Shown here: positions 61,947-64,000 of the stretch, piece after piece
Layout of the letters: each line of letters starts with the position of its first letter
How positions within the stretch are numbered: the first letter of the stretch is position 1
Assembly (NCBI RefSeq): GCF_036026595.1
Contig: NZ_JARZFX010000006.1
Location: 1 to 64,000, forward strand
Source of the DNA: Virgibacillus_P tibetensis
GTDB lineage: Bacteria; Bacillota; Bacilli; Bacillales; Amphibacillaceae
DNA: 64,000 nt
Direction: 5' to 3'
Position numbers and translations under genes: made by a program
The notes under the pieces: generated by a model
Told to the model about the DNA's origin: nothing
The model's database searches: none
What the model saw: the letters and a program-made list of their open reading frames with translations, nothing else

Positions 61947-62092
61947 CTCTACCCATTCCATATTTCTGCCCCAACCATTTCATTCCTCTTACAATGCAGT
62001 TACAACACTATGAAATTTACGGATTGCCTACGTATTTCTCTCATGAAACGGGTATAGTGATAAATCACAACAAGATTAAAGGGATGAGAAGC

Positions 62093-63103
62093 ATGGAGAG
62101 AAATGCATTTTTTGATAACGCTAAGGTACTACTGATATTTTTGGTCGTTTTTGGTCATATGATCCAGCCTTTTGTTGACGGATCCAGAGGCATGAATACA
62201 CTTTACACATGGATTTACACATTTCATATGCCGGCGTTTATACTACTGGCAGGTTTTTTTGCTAAAGGATCAGGGAACATAAATTATATCCTCAATTTAA
62301 TGAAAAAGTTGTTACTGCCATATATTATTTTCCAGTTACTATATTCAGGCTATTATTTGATGATTGGAAAATCAGGTTGGCAAACAGGACTGTTTCATCC
62401 GCATTGGTCGCTGTGGTTTTTATTTAGTTTATTCAGCTGGCATCTGCTTTTATATTGGTTTAAAAAGATACCGGCTGGGGCCAGTGTCAGTCTGGCTGTA
62501 GTCATAGGATTAGTGGTTGGTTATTTTGGCGAAATAGGACACACATTCAGCCTGTCACGCACATTTGTTTTCTTCCCGTTTTTCCTGATTGGCTATTTAA
62601 TTACAGAAAAACAAATGATGTCAATTAGAAGCAAATCTGTCAGGATTGGTTCTGTTGCCGTAATGACTGCTTTAGCTGCAGCCATTTATTATTTACCGGA
62701 AATTAATACTGGTTGGTTACTTGCCTCTAAGTCATACGGCGATTTGGGGATGGCAGAATATGGAATGTTTGCCCGTCTTTTAGTTTACCTGACTGCTGCC
62801 ATTATGGTGGTTAGTGTACTGACGTGGATCCCTAAAACCGAATATAGGCTGACCAGTCTGGGTACACGTACGTTATATGTTTATTTACTGCACGGATTTA
62901 TCATTCAATTCTTCCGCCAGGCTGACATGTTTGTTATTAACAATCTGTTTGATTTAGTTGGTCTTGCTGCCTTATCTGCAGTTATTGTACTTGTTTTATC
63001 AAGTAGACCTATTCTTGGCATATGGCAGCCATTAATAGAGGGAAAAGCTTCCATTATGAAAGAGGCATACAGCCAGAAGACAAACAAGAATCAACACGCC
63101 TAG
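62093..63103 (+). CDS. Acyltransferase-3 family membrane protein
   Basis: A 336-residue protein with about ten helices in the acyltransferase-3 (OatA/NolL/YfiQ-like) family, which O-acetylates sugars or peptidoglycan. FFDNAKVLLIFLVVFGHMIQP (about 5-25) bears the family's conserved His, and YTWIYTFHMPAFILLAGFFA (about 42-61) the FHMPxF motif. No C-terminal SGNH domain is present. ATG 62093 with AAGGG and GAGAAG ahead is preferred; ATG 62084 is possible. The 160-base extension toward ku has no ribosome site. Substrate unknown; envelope polysaccharide acetylation is likely. Confidence 0.88.
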   Translation: MERNAFFDNAKVLLIFLVVFGHMIQPFVDGSRGMNTLYTWIYTFHMPAFILLAGFFAKGSGNINYILNLMKKLLLPYIIFQLLYSGYYLMIGKSGWQTGLFHPHWSLWFLFSLFSWHLLLYWFKKIPAGASVSLAVVIGLVVGYFGEIGHTFSLSRTFVFFPFFLIGYLITEKQMMSIRSKSVRIGSVAVMTALAAAIYYLPEINTGWLLASKSYGDLGMAEYGMFARLLVYLTAAIMVVSVLTWIPKTEYRLTSLGTRTLYVYLLHGFIIQFFRQADMFVINNLFDLVGLAALSAVIVLVLSSRPILGIWQPLIEGKASIMKEAYSQKTNKNQHA

Positions 63104-63134
63104 AATTCATTATTTAAAAAGGGAAGGTGTATGT

Positions 63135-63962
63135 ATGAAGGTTTGTGTATTTGGCGCTAGTGGTTATGTAGGAACATCTGTTTATAAACTATTACAAGAG
63201 GATTCTGCAATTGAGGTTAGTGGAACATTTTTAAATGATCCGCCACTGTATGATGATTTAGAAAAGCTGGATATTAATGAGGCAGAGTCTTTTTCTGAAT
63301 ACTATAAAAGGGAACAGCCTGACGTAGTGGTCTGGTCTGTGATGGACGGACCTCAGGAACATGAATTAACAGATAGAGGTTTAATGCATCTGATAACACA
63401 TTTGACACCACAGACGAAACTGATTTATATTTCCTCTGATTTTGTTTACAGTGCCGGAAATGGTCCATATAAGGAAGAGGACCCTTTGTCTACGCTGGCA
63501 GACGATCATTTGATCAGTAATTACGTGAATGCCAAAGTAAAAGCAGAACGGTTTATAACAAATGAATTGTCTAACTACGTGATTTTAAGAGCCGGCCCAG
63601 TATATGGAGAAAATCAGATTGGTGCACTGGATGAGCAGACCGATAAATTGTCTTATCATTTGCGCTCCGGGAGAACGATTGCCTTTCGGGATGATTTAAT
63701 CAGAACTTTTGTGCATGTAGAGGAATTGGCAGGAATCATTGCAGAGATGGTGCGAAATGACGTAACAGGTGTTTTCAATACAGGGTCTGAAGACAATCAA
63801 AGTTACTATGAATTCATGAGAGCAACAGCAAAGAAATTGGGCTACAATCCGGATCATGTGGAAAAAGAGTCCGAGTACGAAGAGGCAGATTGTGAAATAC
63901 CAAAGAACACTTCATTAATTACAGATAAAATTGCAGAATTAATGAAACGAAAGTCCGGTTAG
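63135..63962 (+). CDS. RmlD-like SDR reductase
   Basis: An extended short-chain dehydrogenase of 275 residues resembling dTDP-4-dehydrorhamnose reductase (RmlD_sub_bind). GASGYVGTSVY (about 8-18) is the Rossmann Gly-rich motif. SSDFVYSAGNGPYKEEDPLS (about 99-118), with YISSDFVYS as the Ser motif, precedes YVNAK with the catalytic Tyr and Lys (about 132-136). AGPVYGENQ and FVHVEELA follow, as in RmlD. It follows the acyltransferase by 31 bases, and both point to surface polysaccharide chemistry, but the other rhamnose genes are not here. GGGAAGGTG precedes the start. Confidence 0.86.
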   Translation: MKVCVFGASGYVGTSVYKLLQEDSAIEVSGTFLNDPPLYDDLEKLDINEAESFSEYYKREQPDVVVWSVMDGPQEHELTDRGLMHLITHLTPQTKLIYISSDFVYSAGNGPYKEEDPLSTLADDHLISNYVNAKVKAERFITNELSNYVILRAGPVYGENQIGALDEQTDKLSYHLRSGRTIAFRDDLIRTFVHVEELAGIIAEMVRNDVTGVFNTGSEDNQSYYEFMRATAKKLGYNPDHVEKESEYEEADCEIPKNTSLITDKIAELMKRKSG

Positions 63963-64000
63963 AACGTACTAATAAATGACCCCCTTTAAAATAATAAAAC

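Overview
This window looks like an ordinary chromosomal stretch of a low-GC, spore-former-type Bacillota in the family Bacillaceae. Most gene families have close Bacillus subtilis counterparts (YkpA, YpmR/YpmS, YpuA, AmpS, PgcA, TcyP, hutHUIG, LigD/Ku, YkhA). Shine-Dalgarno sequences are strong GGAGG types and many starts are TTG. An Oceanobacillus/Virgibacillus-like halotolerant genus is my guess from overall style; nothing here proves it. I see no rRNA, tRNA, CRISPR array, prophage or intact insertion sequence.

Layout. 1-2.1 kb: nitronate monooxygenase facing a 5'-truncated acyl-CoA ligase remnant. 2.3-6.0 kb: a TAXI-type TRAP transporter operon (lipoprotein, DUF1850 protein, fused permease). 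6.1-10.5 kb: MATE exporter, small membrane protein, lysozyme-like protein, RidA, butanol-type dehydrogenase and a DUF1450 protein. 10.8-15.8 kb: two MFS exporters, YpuA-like protein and a LysM-3D wall protein. 16.3-18.6 kb: the threonine-to-glycine pair kbl-tdh. 19.1-24.3 kb: ykpA, a permuted papain-like protein, a WYL regulator and ypmR-ypmS. 24.5-30.3 kb: sulfur amino acid genes. MetY fused to a CoA-binding-like domain, plus hom, sits under a SAM-I riboswitch; rarD and methionine gamma-lyase follow. 30.7-34.3 kb: cardiolipin synthase, an acyl-CoA thioesterase and a Na+/alanine symporter. 34.4-39.9 kb: the histidine utilisation operon hutHUIG behind a cre site and an attenuator. 40.3-44.3 kb: HxlR regulator, aminopeptidase AmpS, RecQ. 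44.9-49.9 kb: BrnQ with a CodY-like box, a CPA1 antiporter, an SE1832-type small protein and a GNAT enzyme. 50-54.4 kb: AI-2E-type permease, PgcA, and a TerC protein under a manganese (yybP-ykoY) riboswitch. 54.5-58.8 kb: tandem MpsC/DUF2294 protein, chromate transporter, OsmC, cystine transporter. 59.2-64 kb: divergent NHEJ pair ligD/ku, an acyltransferase and an RmlD-like reductase.

The least explained material lies between genes. A GC-rich dispersed repeat occurs as one near-complete copy, one internally deleted copy, one end fragment and one diverged relative. A degenerate 21-nt tandem repeat with a GGATAA core occurs at two loci. A third intergenic family has a block inverted between its two copies. 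These repeats, the hut leader, the MetY fusion, two genes whose Shine-Dalgarno points at a non-NTG codon, and two unrecognised small genes deserve a second look. I did not find a clearly new multi-gene system.
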